Source: Deltaproteobacteria bacterium (lineage in GTDB: Bacteria; Desulfobacterota; JAJRXV01). Taken from it: a stretch of 38,737 nt of DNA. The stretch's first letter is position 1. Each line of letters begins with the position of its first letter. Of the stretch, positions 9,267 through 18,370 are shown one piece after another. The DNA lies in NCBI GenBank assembly GCA_024276115.1, contig JAJRXV010000153.1, positions 1-38,737 of the forward strand. Direction: 5' to 3'. Position numbers and translations under genes: made by a program. The notes under the pieces were generated by a model. The model had not been told where the DNA came from, did not search any database, and saw only the letters and a list, made by a program, of their open reading frames with translations.

Positions 9267-10364
9267 TTAATACCCTTGAGTTTTCCACCACTCCAGCCAC
9301 TTGTCGTAATCAGAGCCGAAGCTTTTGCCCGTAAGGACTTTTAGTAGCTTAAACAGCTCCGGTGGCGCGTCCTTCGTTTTACTCTTTGCCTTGACTACCT
9401 CCATCATCGGAGCGATCATCGGTTTACCGATCTGAGCGCCGGTCCATACTATCGCGTCGTGGATGCTTTTTGAGGAGCCTGATGAGTGGCATGGTGTACA
9501 TGAGACTTTTCCTCTCTTGTTACCCCAAGGCAGAGGGAACGCGGTCTTATCGATTTTTTGCCAGTGTTCAAATTTTGTTTTACTGCCATGAGGGTGACTC
9601 AGCGCCGCGATGAGTTCCTGGATGCGGTTCATCTGCCGCGCGGTATCATAATCATTGCGCCTGGGTCTAGGGAAGTGTTCTTTTGAGCGTGGGTACTCTT
9701 TATCATTTTTTATAACCGCGACAGAATATTTGAATACGTCGAGTTTTTTCGGAGCGGGGAGAATAAACCACGGTGTATGTTCCTTCCTAGCAATCAACTT
9801 ATCGTTTTCATAGATAAGGTACTCCTGCGCTCTAGCAACAGGTTTTACCATTATAAGCAGATTGTTCCCGGCTACCATCGGGAAGTCTTTTTCAAAATCA
9901 GTCATCGCTTTTTCTACTTTTTCGATGATGGGTCTTACAAATACTGTGTGGACCGCGCTATCTGGACTCGATTCATAGTTGACGGATTTAGCGACGATTT
10001 TATAGTAAAAGTACTTACCAGCGTCTTTATCTTCTTTTATGGCAGGATCTGTGAATGAGTTTTTCCCCTCTGATCCAACCAATGTGAAGTCCATTGCTAT
10101 ACCTTCAGCACGGTAAATATCATAGTAAGCGGCGCCTTTTGTTTTTCTCCATGACAAGTATAACGTACCTCTTTTGAACTCATGTCTGATCGATAGTGGT
10201 GCGGCTATCTCAACATAGTCATCTTCATCATCGTAGTAATCGTCCTGGCAATAAACAGTTGTAGCTAATAAAATGTAGATTAGAATCGTAATAGAAATAA
10301 AGACAGCTTTGAATCTGTTTCTTACTATCATTATGCTTCTGTCCTCCAAAGTTAACATTACCAT
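9267..10364 (-). CDS. Exported protein with N-terminal fibronectin-like module and one CxxCH motif
   Basis: Signal peptide; Fn3-like YYDIYRAEGIAMDFTLVGSEGKNSFTDP; core IYENDKLIARKEHTPWFILPAPKK; KVSCTPCHSSGSS; GKSFGSDYDKWLEWWKTQ. Confidence 0.65.
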   Translation of the reverse strand: MVMLTLEDRSIMIVRNRFKAVFISITILIYILLATTVYCQDDYYDDEDDYVEIAAPLSIRHEFKRGTLYLSWRKTKGAAYYDIYRAEGIAMDFTLVGSEGKNSFTDPAIKEDKDAGKYFYYKIVAKSVNYESSPDSAVHTVFVRPIIEKVEKAMTDFEKDFPMVAGNNLLIMVKPVARAQEYLIYENDKLIARKEHTPWFILPAPKKLDVFKYSVAVIKNDKEYPRSKEHFPRPRRNDYDTARQMNRIQELIAALSHPHGSKTKFEHWQKIDKTAFPLPWGNKRGKVSCTPCHSSGSSKSIHDAIVWTGAQIGKPMIAPMMEVVKAKSKTKDAPPELFKLLKVLTGKSFGSDYDKWLEWWKTQGY

Positions 10365-10448
10365 TAATTATTATAATATAAATCATACAATTTTCAAATA
10401 TTATGTGAAAGCTCATGTTTTTTATATTCTTTTACTTATATTGAATAA

Positions 10449-11105
10449 TCAACCAGAGCTGTGCGGTGGGGCAATGTTTATACGTTCATCATGGGAAATT
10501 GGTGGCGAGACCATAACTCTTCTACCTTCAATCGTCAAGCGGTTTTGCGTATACAGTCTTATCGCGAGTGGGTACAGTTTGTGCTCCTGTTTTAATATCC
10601 GGCTAGAAAGGCTTTCTTCTGTATCGTCGTCAAGTACCGGTACTACTGCCTGTGCGATTATTGGTCCGGTATCAACGCCTTCATCCACAAAGTGTACAGT
10701 ACAGCCGGAGAATTTCGCGCCGTATTCGAGCGTTTTTTTCTGGACATGCAGTCCGGGGAAGGAGGGCAAAAGGGCAGGGTGGATGTTCAGTATCTTGTTT
10801 TTGTAAGCATCAATAAAAACTGGTGTGACAACCTTCATATATCCAGCCAGTACAACAAGCTCAACATCATATCGCTTTAAGATAGCAACAATATGCGCGT
10901 CATAATCTGAACGATGATCAAAACTCGGGAAATCGACAGTTTCAGTGTCGATTTCGACCTCGCTCGCTCGTATCAATCCATACGCGTTTTTGTTATCACT
11001 TATTACTACGGCGATTCGCGCGTTTATGTAGCCTGATTTGATGTTATCAATTACCGATTGCAGGTTTGAACCGCCACCAGAGATCAACACACCGATATTT
11101 ATCAT
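10449..11105 (-). CDS. purN: Phosphoribosylglycinamide formyltransferase PurN
   Basis: MINIGVLISGGGSNLQSVIDNI...VVLAGYMKVV...ILNIHPALLPSFPGLHVQKKTLEYGAKFSGCTVHFVDEGVDTGPII. Start chosen at the internal Met, 1 nt after the purM stop. Confidence 0.95.
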   Translation of the reverse strand: MINIGVLISGGGSNLQSVIDNIKSGYINARIAVVISDNKNAYGLIRASEVEIDTETVDFPSFDHRSDYDAHIVAILKRYDVELVVLAGYMKVVTPVFIDAYKNKILNIHPALLPSFPGLHVQKKTLEYGAKFSGCTVHFVDEGVDTGPIIAQAVVPVLDDDTEESLSSRILKQEHKLYPLAIRLYTQNRLTIEGRRVMVSPPISHDERINIAPPHSSG

Positions 11106-11106
11106 C

Positions 11107-12159
11107 TTAATCCCATTCCGCGTTTTCAATTATCACCGGTACAGTATCATCTTCGCGCCTTACTACCTCACCGATGACAAACGCCTCATTGCCCATCGCG
11201 CTCGCCCTGTGAGTTACATCATCCACCTCTTTACTGTCGACGATCAGAACCATTCCGACACCGCAGTTAAATGTACGCATCATCTCGCGCGCTTCAACTC
11301 CACCTTCTTTTTTTAGGAACTTAAACAGCGGAGGTATTTTGTACTCATCAAGATCGAGTTTTGCCGTGCAACTACTTGGTAGCACTCGCTTTATGTTCTC
11401 ATAAAATCCACCGCCAGTGATATGCGCGATACCTTTTATCCGAAACCCTCTCATCAGGTTCTTTATTGTTTTGACATATATAATCGTTGGTTCTAGCAGT
11501 ATATCCCCGACTGTCTTCCCAAGCTCCGGGATGTCGTCGTTAACGCTTTTATTTAGTTTTTCAAAGAATATTTTTCTTGCGAGTGAATATCCGTTGCTGT
11601 GCAACCCTGATGACGCAAGTCCGATTATCTTGTCCCCGATGCTTATTGAGGCTCCATCGATTATCTTGTCATTGTCTACAACCCCAACAGTGAATCCAGC
11701 AAGCTCATACTCACCATCCTTGTAGAACGTAGGCATCTCAGCCGTTTCGCCACCTATTAGCGCGCATCCTGCTATCTTGCACCCTTCTGCGATCCCTTTT
11801 ATTACTTCTAGCGCTGTTGCGGAGTCAAGGTTCGATGTCGCCAGGTAGTCCAGAAAAAAGAGTGGCTCGGCGCCCTGAACTATTATATCGTTTACGTTCA
11901 TCGCGACGAGATCGATACCGATCGTGTCGTGCTTGTTCATCATAAACGCGACTCGTAGTTTTGTGCCGACACCGTCTGCCGAAGAGACTAGCACCGGGCT
12001 TTTGTAGTTATTGGAATTAAACGAGAACATAGCCCCGAAAGAACCGATATCGGTAAGGACTTCTGGTCTGAAAGTTCCTTTGACAACAGGCCCAATCATG
12101 TCGACAAGTTTATTCCCCTCGTTAATATTTACTCCAGCGTCTTTGTAAGTTAAACTCAT
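11107..12159 (-). CDS. purM: Phosphoribosylformylglycinamidine cyclo-ligase PurM
   Basis: SLTYKDAGVNINEGNKLVDMI...VSSADGVGTKLRVAFMMNKHDTIGIDLVAMNVNDIIVQGAEPLFFLDYLAT...ALIGGETAEMPTFY. Confidence 0.97.
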   Translation of the reverse strand: MSLTYKDAGVNINEGNKLVDMIGPVVKGTFRPEVLTDIGSFGAMFSFNSNNYKSPVLVSSADGVGTKLRVAFMMNKHDTIGIDLVAMNVNDIIVQGAEPLFFLDYLATSNLDSATALEVIKGIAEGCKIAGCALIGGETAEMPTFYKDGEYELAGFTVGVVDNDKIIDGASISIGDKIIGLASSGLHSNGYSLARKIFFEKLNKSVNDDIPELGKTVGDILLEPTIIYVKTIKNLMRGFRIKGIAHITGGGFYENIKRVLPSSCTAKLDLDEYKIPPLFKFLKKEGGVEAREMMRTFNCGVGMVLIVDSKEVDDVTHRASAMGNEAFVIGEVVRREDDTVPVIIENAEWD

Positions 12160-12261
12160 GTAAGTATCTACCCCCTGAAGCTACATAGTATTAAACTTTT
12201 ACTCCTAAGTCAATCAATGTTTTCCTTTACATGCCACAAAACTTTATATATAATGTTTTAT

Positions 12262-12873
12262 ATGAAACAAAAAATCACAAATTATTTATGGTTTACGCTC
12301 ATTTGCGTGCTTATTTCTTCTTGCGCGACGAGGCAGGGAGATTTTTCAGATCGCGCGATTTATGAGCGTGCCTTAAAAACAAATTCTGTCAGCCAGAAGG
12401 CGTACGATAAATTCGAGACAAAGCTTATCGCTAACGCCACATACAAAGACCTTGACTTCATCGAGGCTCAGATCAAACAAAAGGGTGATTCTCTGCTTTA
12501 TGACTCTGGTCAGATAAACTCGCTTACCACCTCTGCAAAGCGGGACAACATATTCTTCGTTAACTTCTTCGTCTCGGTATTTACGCCTGATGACAGGTAT
12601 GCCGACTTCTCAAAAAAAAAAGGGCTATGGCGGTTCTACCTCAAGAAGGGGCGCGACGAACTGATCGAAGCGCATTCTGTACGGTTGGTAGACAATGATC
12701 GGCTAGCGGAATACGAGGCGCTTTATCCTTATATCTCAAGCTGGTCAACATGCTACGAAGTGAGCTTCGCCAGAAGCGACCTCTACAACGCCACAAAAAA
12801 ACGCGAACTCTTCAGACCATTCTCACTCGTCATCACCGGACAGATCGGGCAGGTTGAGTTGGAGTATGAGTGA
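12262..12873 (+). CDS. Putative lipoprotein of unknown function
   Basis: MKQKITNYLWFTLICVLISSCATRQGD has a lipobox-like LISSC; the Met at 12262 starts a better signal peptide than the ORF start at 12217. Confidence 0.6.
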   Translation: MKQKITNYLWFTLICVLISSCATRQGDFSDRAIYERALKTNSVSQKAYDKFETKLIANATYKDLDFIEAQIKQKGDSLLYDSGQINSLTTSAKRDNIFFVNFFVSVFTPDDRYADFSKKKGLWRFYLKKGRDELIEAHSVRLVDNDRLAEYEALYPYISSWSTCYEVSFARSDLYNATKKRELFRPFSLVITGQIGQVELEYE

Positions 12874-12998
12874 AAAAAAACAGGGTCTTAGGGGTTGAAA
12901 TACTAGGGTTCTAGGGGGCGAGCCAAAAGAGGATTGGAAATAAAGACATAGCCCATCCAGCTTGGGGGATGCAAAAAAAGAAAATATGGTGAGAAAAT

Positions 12999-14126
12999 AT
13001 GCCTGATTCATTAAAAAAAATGACAATAAAAGGCTTTAAGTCCATCCGTTCGCTAGAAGACTTTGGGCTGACCAACCTGAATGTTCTCATTGGTGGCAAT
13101 GGCGCCGGTAAGAGTAATTTTGTAGATTTTTTCCGTATGTTGCGCGCTATGATGGGCATTGGTTCGTCCAGCGCCAGTCTAAAAGCTTATGTTGAAGTTG
13201 GCGGCGGTAGCTACGATTTGCTTTTTGGAGGTCCGAAGGTAACGAAGCAGATTGAAGTCGAAATGATGTTCGGCAATAACGGCTATCGCTTCAAACTTGC
13301 ACCTACCACTGAAGAATCCTTTCTCATTAATGATGAGGCCTGCTATTTTTATTATAGGTGCTACAACCCAACAGGTTGGGAGGAGATAGGTAGTGGACAT
13401 GCTACTACGCCTTACTTACTTGTAGAAAGGAGAACTAGTGGCTATGTTGGTAAACATAGTGTCGCATGGTACATTTATAATTCGATATCTTCATGGAAGA
13501 TATATCATTTTCACGATACAAGTAAGTTTGCTCCAATGCGAAGTTATGAAACAGTTGACGACGCTGATTACTTGCGGTTTGACGCGGCTAATATCGCCCC
13601 GTTTTTGCTTAACCTGAAAAAAAATCATTCGAATGTCTATGAGCAGATTGTTGATACGGTCAGACTGGTCACTCCATTTTTTGATGATTTTATTCTGAGG
13701 CCAAATGAGAATGAAAAAGTCCGACTTCTCTGGAAACAAAAAGGTTCTGATTATCCATTAAAGCCGAATCACTTATCAGATGGAACCATCCGCTTTATTT
13801 GCCTCACGACCGCGCTGTTGCAACCTGATCCGCCATCGACAATTATTATCGACGAGCCAGAGCTTGGGTTGCATCCTTACGCGATTGATATTCTAGCCGA
13901 ACTTATTCACGCGGCGTCAACAAAAATGCAGGTAATTGTTTCTACGCAGTCACCGGCGCTCGTCGATTGTTTTGAGCCTCAACATGTTATCGTCGCGAAC
14001 CGGAAGGATGGCGCGTCTGAATTTGAGCGCCTGAAGCCAAAAGATCTGGCATCATGGCTAGAAGATTATTCTCTCGGTGACCTCTGGCGTAAGAACATAG
14101 TCGGTGGAGGACCGGTTCATGAGTAA
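12999..14126 (+). CDS. AAA/ABC-type ATPase (AAA_21-like), partner of the DUF4276 gene
   Basis: FKSIRSLEDFGLTNLNVLIGGNGAGKSNFVDFFRML (Walker A), HLSDGTIRFICLTTALL (signature), PSTIIIDEPELGLHPYAIDILAELI (Walker B), VIVSTQSPALVDCF (H-loop-like region). Confidence 0.9.
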   Translation: MPDSLKKMTIKGFKSIRSLEDFGLTNLNVLIGGNGAGKSNFVDFFRMLRAMMGIGSSSASLKAYVEVGGGSYDLLFGGPKVTKQIEVEMMFGNNGYRFKLAPTTEESFLINDEACYFYYRCYNPTGWEEIGSGHATTPYLLVERRTSGYVGKHSVAWYIYNSISSWKIYHFHDTSKFAPMRSYETVDDADYLRFDAANIAPFLLNLKKNHSNVYEQIVDTVRLVTPFFDDFILRPNENEKVRLLWKQKGSDYPLKPNHLSDGTIRFICLTTALLQPDPPSTIIIDEPELGLHPYAIDILAELIHAASTKMQVIVSTQSPALVDCFEPQHVIVANRKDGASEFERLKPKDLASWLEDYSLGDLWRKNIVGGGPVHE

Positions 14127-14823
14127 TCCGGAAATTATTATCGTAGTTGAGGGACCCACCGAGCAGACTTTTGTACGTGATGTGCTCGCGCCGGAGATGG
14201 GTTGTCGAGGGATTTCTCTTAGCGCGGCTCGAATAGGCAAGCCCGGTCATAAAGGTGGTGATGTTCATTTTGAAAGAGCAAAAAATGATATACGTACGTT
14301 TCTAAAACAACGCGAAAATACTTATGTATCTACAATGTTTGATTACTTTAGAATTGATGTTTATTGGCCGGGGCGGAGTATTGTATGTCAACAGATAGAG
14401 AGTGGTATTACGCTTTCTGTAGAACAAAAAGCAAATATACTAGAATCGGCGACAAAGGAAAAAATTATAAAGTTATTCCCAGATTGCAACGCTGAAGAAA
14501 GATTTATCCCATACATTGAGATGCACGAGTTTGAAGCTCTGCTTTTTAGTGATACCAGTATTCTCGCAAAAAAAACGGGCATTGCTATAGCTGATATTGA
14601 AAAGATATTAGTGGAGTATGGCGACGATCCAGAAGCGATTAACGATGACCCTAAGAAAGCCCCGTCAAAGAGACTTGAAACATTAAAAAAAGGGTACAAA
14701 AAAATCATAACGGGGAAAACAGTATCTGAAGCGATTGGAATCCAAAATATACGTCAAAAATGTAGGCACTTTGATTCATGGCTGAAAAAGCTGGAAAATC
14801 TCACAGACGGCAGGTTGCGTTGA
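14119..14823 (+). CDS. DUF4276 family protein (TOPRIM-like N-terminal motif)
   Basis: EIIIVVEGPTEQTFVRDVLAPEM, STMFDYFRI...WPG, FIPYIEMHEFEALLFSD, typical of DUF4276; the ATG overlaps the ATPase stop by 8 nt (ATGAGTAA). Confidence 0.85.
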   Translation: MSNPEIIIVVEGPTEQTFVRDVLAPEMGCRGISLSAARIGKPGHKGGDVHFERAKNDIRTFLKQRENTYVSTMFDYFRIDVYWPGRSIVCQQIESGITLSVEQKANILESATKEKIIKLFPDCNAEERFIPYIEMHEFEALLFSDTSILAKKTGIAIADIEKILVEYGDDPEAINDDPKKAPSKRLETLKKGYKKIITGKTVSEAIGIQNIRQKCRHFDSWLKKLENLTDGRLR

Positions 14824-14877
14824 ACCCCAAAGCGCAAGGCTAGGTGGATGTTATTGTTGCGCTTCACGTTGTTCAAC
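14819..14877. terminator. Nested inverted repeat between convergent genes, possible bidirectional terminator
   Basis: GTTGAAC(14819-14825)/GTTCAAC(14871-14877) outside AAGCGCAA(14830-14837)/TTGCGCTT(14857-14864); overlaps the DUF4276 stop and ends 7 nt before the waaA stop. No strong U-tract. Confidence 0.45.
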
Positions 14878-14883
14878 CTGCTC

Positions 14884-16167
14884 TTAGACAAACTCCAGGA
14901 GCAGAAGTAGTGTTTTTTCAAGCGCGCCTTTGTTCTTCATCAAGGCGGCTTTCGCGTTGTTGCCTATATCATTCAGCATAGCCAGGTTCTCATCTCTCAA
15001 CAGCATCGCGATATTTTCCGCCAGCTCTTTTTCGTTTGCCACCATTACCGCACCTCCTTCAGCTAATAACAGTTCCTTCGCGTCGGTGAAGTTCTGCATG
15101 TTCGGTCCAAAAATTATCGGACGGGCGAAGTGCGCGGGCTCAAGGATATTGTGACCACCGATATTCGCGAGCGAGCCACCGATAAACACCAGCTTCGCAT
15201 GGGTGAAAAACGTTACAAGATCACCAATAGTATCGACAAATAGCACGTCGTATTCAGCAGTATGGTCGCTAGATCTCATGGCAGAGCGTTTTATATACCT
15301 AAGCCCGCTGTCACGCAGGAGAGCTTCCACCGCGGAACATCTCTGGATATGCCTCGGGGCCAGCACCAGTTTCAAGCTCGGATCGCGCGCCTTGAGGGTT
15401 TTGTAGATGGTCAGGATTTTTTTCTCTTCATCATCATGAGTGCTGGCGGCGACTATATAATCGACCTCTCTCATCCGCTCTATAAGTTCGCCATCGATCT
15501 TGAAGAATGAATCGTCTATGTCGAATTTGATATTACCGGTAACTTTTATGTTACTGTCAGAACCGAGCAGAGTTGTGAGGCGTGTTTTGTACTCTTCCTC
15601 CTGCATAAGAAAAAAATCAACGTGTTTCAGTATCGAGCGTGTAAAGCCACCGATCATCTTGTATCGTTTGAATGATCGTTCTGATATTCTGCCGTTTACT
15701 ATCCCGACTTTTATCCCCTGCCTGCTCAAAGTCCGCAACATGTTCGGCCATATCTCCGTCTCGATTATGAATACAGCGCCAGGAGATATTTTGTTCAGGA
15801 ACCTGTTGATTGAGACGCTATAATCAAGCGGCGCGAAGAAGACCTTCGCGACTCCCTTTAGTTTTTCATGAGCCAGATCGTACCCCTCAGGCGTTACCGC
15901 GGTAAGCACAACTTCACAGCTATCGTACCGCTCTAGTAAAGCTTTAATAAAGGGGTAGGCGACATTCACCTCGCCGACAGAAGCCGCGTGTACCCAGAAG
16001 CGTTTCTGCCCGGAGTCAGAATACTCATACTCTCTGAGCCCCCGCGAAAAACCAAAGCGCTCTTTAAGACCCTTCCTGAAACGTTTGTCTACAATCGCTT
16101 TGACAGCTACGTACGGCGATGACAACACCCCGAAAAGCAATATGATTATATTATATAAAAAGTACAT
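14884..16167 (-). CDS. waaA: 3-deoxy-D-manno-octulosonic acid transferase (Kdo transferase)
   Basis: FWVHAASVGEVNVAYPFIKALLERY...ETEIWPNMLRTLSRQGIKVGIVNGRISERSFKRY...FIGGSLANIGGHNILEPAHFARPIIFGPNMQNF. Confidence 0.96.
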   Translation of the reverse strand: MYFLYNIIILLFGVLSSPYVAVKAIVDKRFRKGLKERFGFSRGLREYEYSDSGQKRFWVHAASVGEVNVAYPFIKALLERYDSCEVVLTAVTPEGYDLAHEKLKGVAKVFFAPLDYSVSINRFLNKISPGAVFIIETEIWPNMLRTLSRQGIKVGIVNGRISERSFKRYKMIGGFTRSILKHVDFFLMQEEEYKTRLTTLLGSDSNIKVTGNIKFDIDDSFFKIDGELIERMREVDYIVAASTHDDEEKKILTIYKTLKARDPSLKLVLAPRHIQRCSAVEALLRDSGLRYIKRSAMRSSDHTAEYDVLFVDTIGDLVTFFTHAKLVFIGGSLANIGGHNILEPAHFARPIIFGPNMQNFTDAKELLLAEGGAVMVANEKELAENIAMLLRDENLAMLNDIGNNAKAALMKNKGALEKTLLLLLEFV

Positions 16168-16207
16168 TTATCCATTTCTTTGTTTAAGGGCATGTTGCCC
16201 AATCCCT

Positions 16208-16879
16208 TTAACTGCATTTGTCGCTCAAAAAATGAGCGTCCGCCAGCTCTGTTATCCTTCTCATTTCTACCTCAAGCTCAACACGTTTCTTCTCGATCTC
16301 TTCTTTGTCCGCGTCCCTGCTGACAGAGACCGGATTGCCCCATATAAAAACGCCTTTCGAAAATGGTCGCGGTAACAAAAAACCGTCCCAGCTTGAAAAC
16401 CGCTTCCCTTTTGAGGCATTAAAAGCCACCGGAAAAATCGGTACGCCAGTCATCTTAGCTACGATTATCGCGCCGTTTTGCGCGGTGTATCTCGGTCCCT
16501 TAGGTCCATCAGGAGTGATGCAGATATCTGTACCGCCTTTGAGTGTCCTCACCATCTCCCGCAGCGCCTTTGTGCTTCCACGCGTTGTAGAGCCCCTCAC
16601 CGATGAAAAACCGAACAGCTTCATCGCCCGGCTGATTATCTCACCATCTTCGTGCATACTGATCAGGATGCTGATCCCCTGTCCTCTGTATGCCTCTGGC
16701 ATCATCAAAAGTCTGCCATGCCAGAACGCCATGATAATGTTCTTCTTATCATCATGTACTTTTTGTACCTGCCCGGCGTTTAAGACATCGATCCTCATAG
16801 TCATCTTTAAGGATTTTATGATGAAATATGCCAGGTACGGCGCCGCGAAGACTATAAACTTCTTAATCATTTTTTTCAT
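16208..16879 (-). CDS. DUF374 / lysophospholipid acyltransferase-like protein
   Basis: IIMAFWHGRLLMMPEAYRG...LISMHEDGEIISRAMKLFGFSSVRGSTTRGSTKALREM...DICITPDGPKGPRYTAQNGAIIVAKMTGVPIFPVAF. Confidence 0.92.
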   Translation of the reverse strand: MKKMIKKFIVFAAPYLAYFIIKSLKMTMRIDVLNAGQVQKVHDDKKNIIMAFWHGRLLMMPEAYRGQGISILISMHEDGEIISRAMKLFGFSSVRGSTTRGSTKALREMVRTLKGGTDICITPDGPKGPRYTAQNGAIIVAKMTGVPIFPVAFNASKGKRFSSWDGFLLPRPFSKGVFIWGNPVSVSRDADKEEIEKKRVELEVEMRRITELADAHFLSDKCS

Positions 16880-18021
16880 TTATATAGAATCTCTTTTGCT
16901 AATTTCGCGGTGTTCTTAGATGCGCCGGTCTTCGCCAATAACTTCTCCCTGACGATCTCGAGTTTCGCCCGCGTGGCGTCATACAGCTTTTTGTCACCCA
17001 TAATACGCGACACCTCGTCTGCGATCTTTAACCAGCTCGCGTTATCCTGAATAAGCTCTGGCACAACCCTCTCACCAGCTACGATGTTCGCCAACCCGAT
17101 ATGGTCTACCTTGATGAATGTCTTCCCGATTAGATATGTGAGGTAAGACACCTTATAAACAATCAGCATCGGAGTCGTGAGCATTGCAGTCTCGAGCGTT
17201 GAGGTACCGGACTTTGTGATAACAAAATCTGATGCGTTTATGGCGTTGTATATGTTGCCTTCGATAACCTGACCTCTTATGTCGCACTGTTCAAACGCGC
17301 TCTTTATAATATCCGCCTCGATAGTCGGGGCGCATGATAGCAAAAAATAATAGCTTTTGTCCATCTCGTTAAGAGCCTCACAAGCTCCAAGCAGTTCACT
17401 CAAAAGTAGCTTTATCTCGCTCATCCTGCTACCGGGCAAGACTGTTATCACCTTCGCGTCATCTGGGATATTCAGCTGAGCGCGGTACTGCTCCGGTTCA
17501 ACAGTAGCTTTCACACAGTCCGCGAGCGGATGCCCAACATAAGTGACATCCATATTTTCTTTAAGGTAATACTCCTCCTCAAACGGGAATATCACCGCCA
17601 TTTTATCGATCATCTTCGCCATCTTCTTCACACGACCTTGTCGCCATGCCCAAACCTGAGGACTGATATAATATAGAACTTTCACACCTATCTTTTTCGC
17701 ATAGGCGGCGATCCTCAAGTTAAAGTCAGGATAATCGATCAGTATCAGCAAATCCGGTTTATCTTCCTTCAGTCGTCTTTTTATATCACTCATAACTTTC
17801 AGGATGATCCTCAGGCGCGCTAGTACTTCAAAAATCCCAATTACAGCTAAATCCTTAGAATCATGCAGTATATCAACACCAAGCTCAGCCATCTTCGTAC
17901 TTCCTATACCGTAGAACTTTGCATCAGGGTCGAGGCGTAAGTACTCCCTGACCAGATTAGAACCGTGCAAGTCACCAGAGGCTTCACCAGATATAATCAT
18001 TATTTTTTTTGAATTTGCCAA
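16876..18021 (-). CDS. lpxB: Lipid-A-disaccharide synthase LpxB
   Basis: KIMIISGEASGDLHGSNLVREYLRLDPDAKFYGIGSTKMAELGVDILHDSKDLAVIGIFEVLARL...YYISPQVWAWRQGRVKKMAKMIDKMAVIFPFEEEYY. Confidence 0.97.
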   Translation of the reverse strand: MANSKKIMIISGEASGDLHGSNLVREYLRLDPDAKFYGIGSTKMAELGVDILHDSKDLAVIGIFEVLARLRIILKVMSDIKRRLKEDKPDLLILIDYPDFNLRIAAYAKKIGVKVLYYISPQVWAWRQGRVKKMAKMIDKMAVIFPFEEEYYLKENMDVTYVGHPLADCVKATVEPEQYRAQLNIPDDAKVITVLPGSRMSEIKLLLSELLGACEALNEMDKSYYFLLSCAPTIEADIIKSAFEQCDIRGQVIEGNIYNAINASDFVITKSGTSTLETAMLTTPMLIVYKVSYLTYLIGKTFIKVDHIGLANIVAGERVVPELIQDNASWLKIADEVSRIMGDKKLYDATRAKLEIVREKLLAKTGASKNTAKLAKEILYK

Positions 18022-18126
18022 ACCTTCTCCAGTTTTTTTGCGCTGATGATAACAGGATTGTTTCGATTATGAAAGCATTTTTTCACTTGGAAAGATAACA
18101 ACAGAATAAAGCTGTGATAAAGTCGG

Positions 18127-18154
18127 TTGACAAACTATCATTGCGTGGTATGAT
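18127..18154 (+). promoter_or_regulatory. Candidate sigma-70-type promoter upstream of the 18371 gene
   Basis: TTGACA (18127-18132), 16-nt spacer, TATGAT (18149-18154); implies a leader of about 210 nt. Confidence 0.5.
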
Positions 18155-18370
18155 TAAATCAAAGTCATCTCTTGAAATTGGTCTATTTGTCATTAAGCAT
18201 TTTTCTTTAAAACTTAGTACAGATACCAAGTTGCAGTCGGGCGGAAATAAGGCGGCAAGAAGGTTTGAACAGTCGGTTGGATAACAAACCTATTCCAACC
18301 AGATCAATTGTTAAAACCGGTCAAAAAAATCGTAAGTAGAATCTAAGAGTAAATTAGAAGGAGATAATCG

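Noticed and set aside
12911-13159. Antisense ORF overlapping the ATPase start (82 aa, minus)
   Set aside because: It overlaps a motif-supported CDS, has no recognisable family and no clear ribosome-binding site.
16305-16919. 204-aa plus-strand ORF antisense to the DUF374 gene
   Set aside because: The minus strand carries clear acyltransferase and lpxB motifs; the antisense ORF has no independent support.
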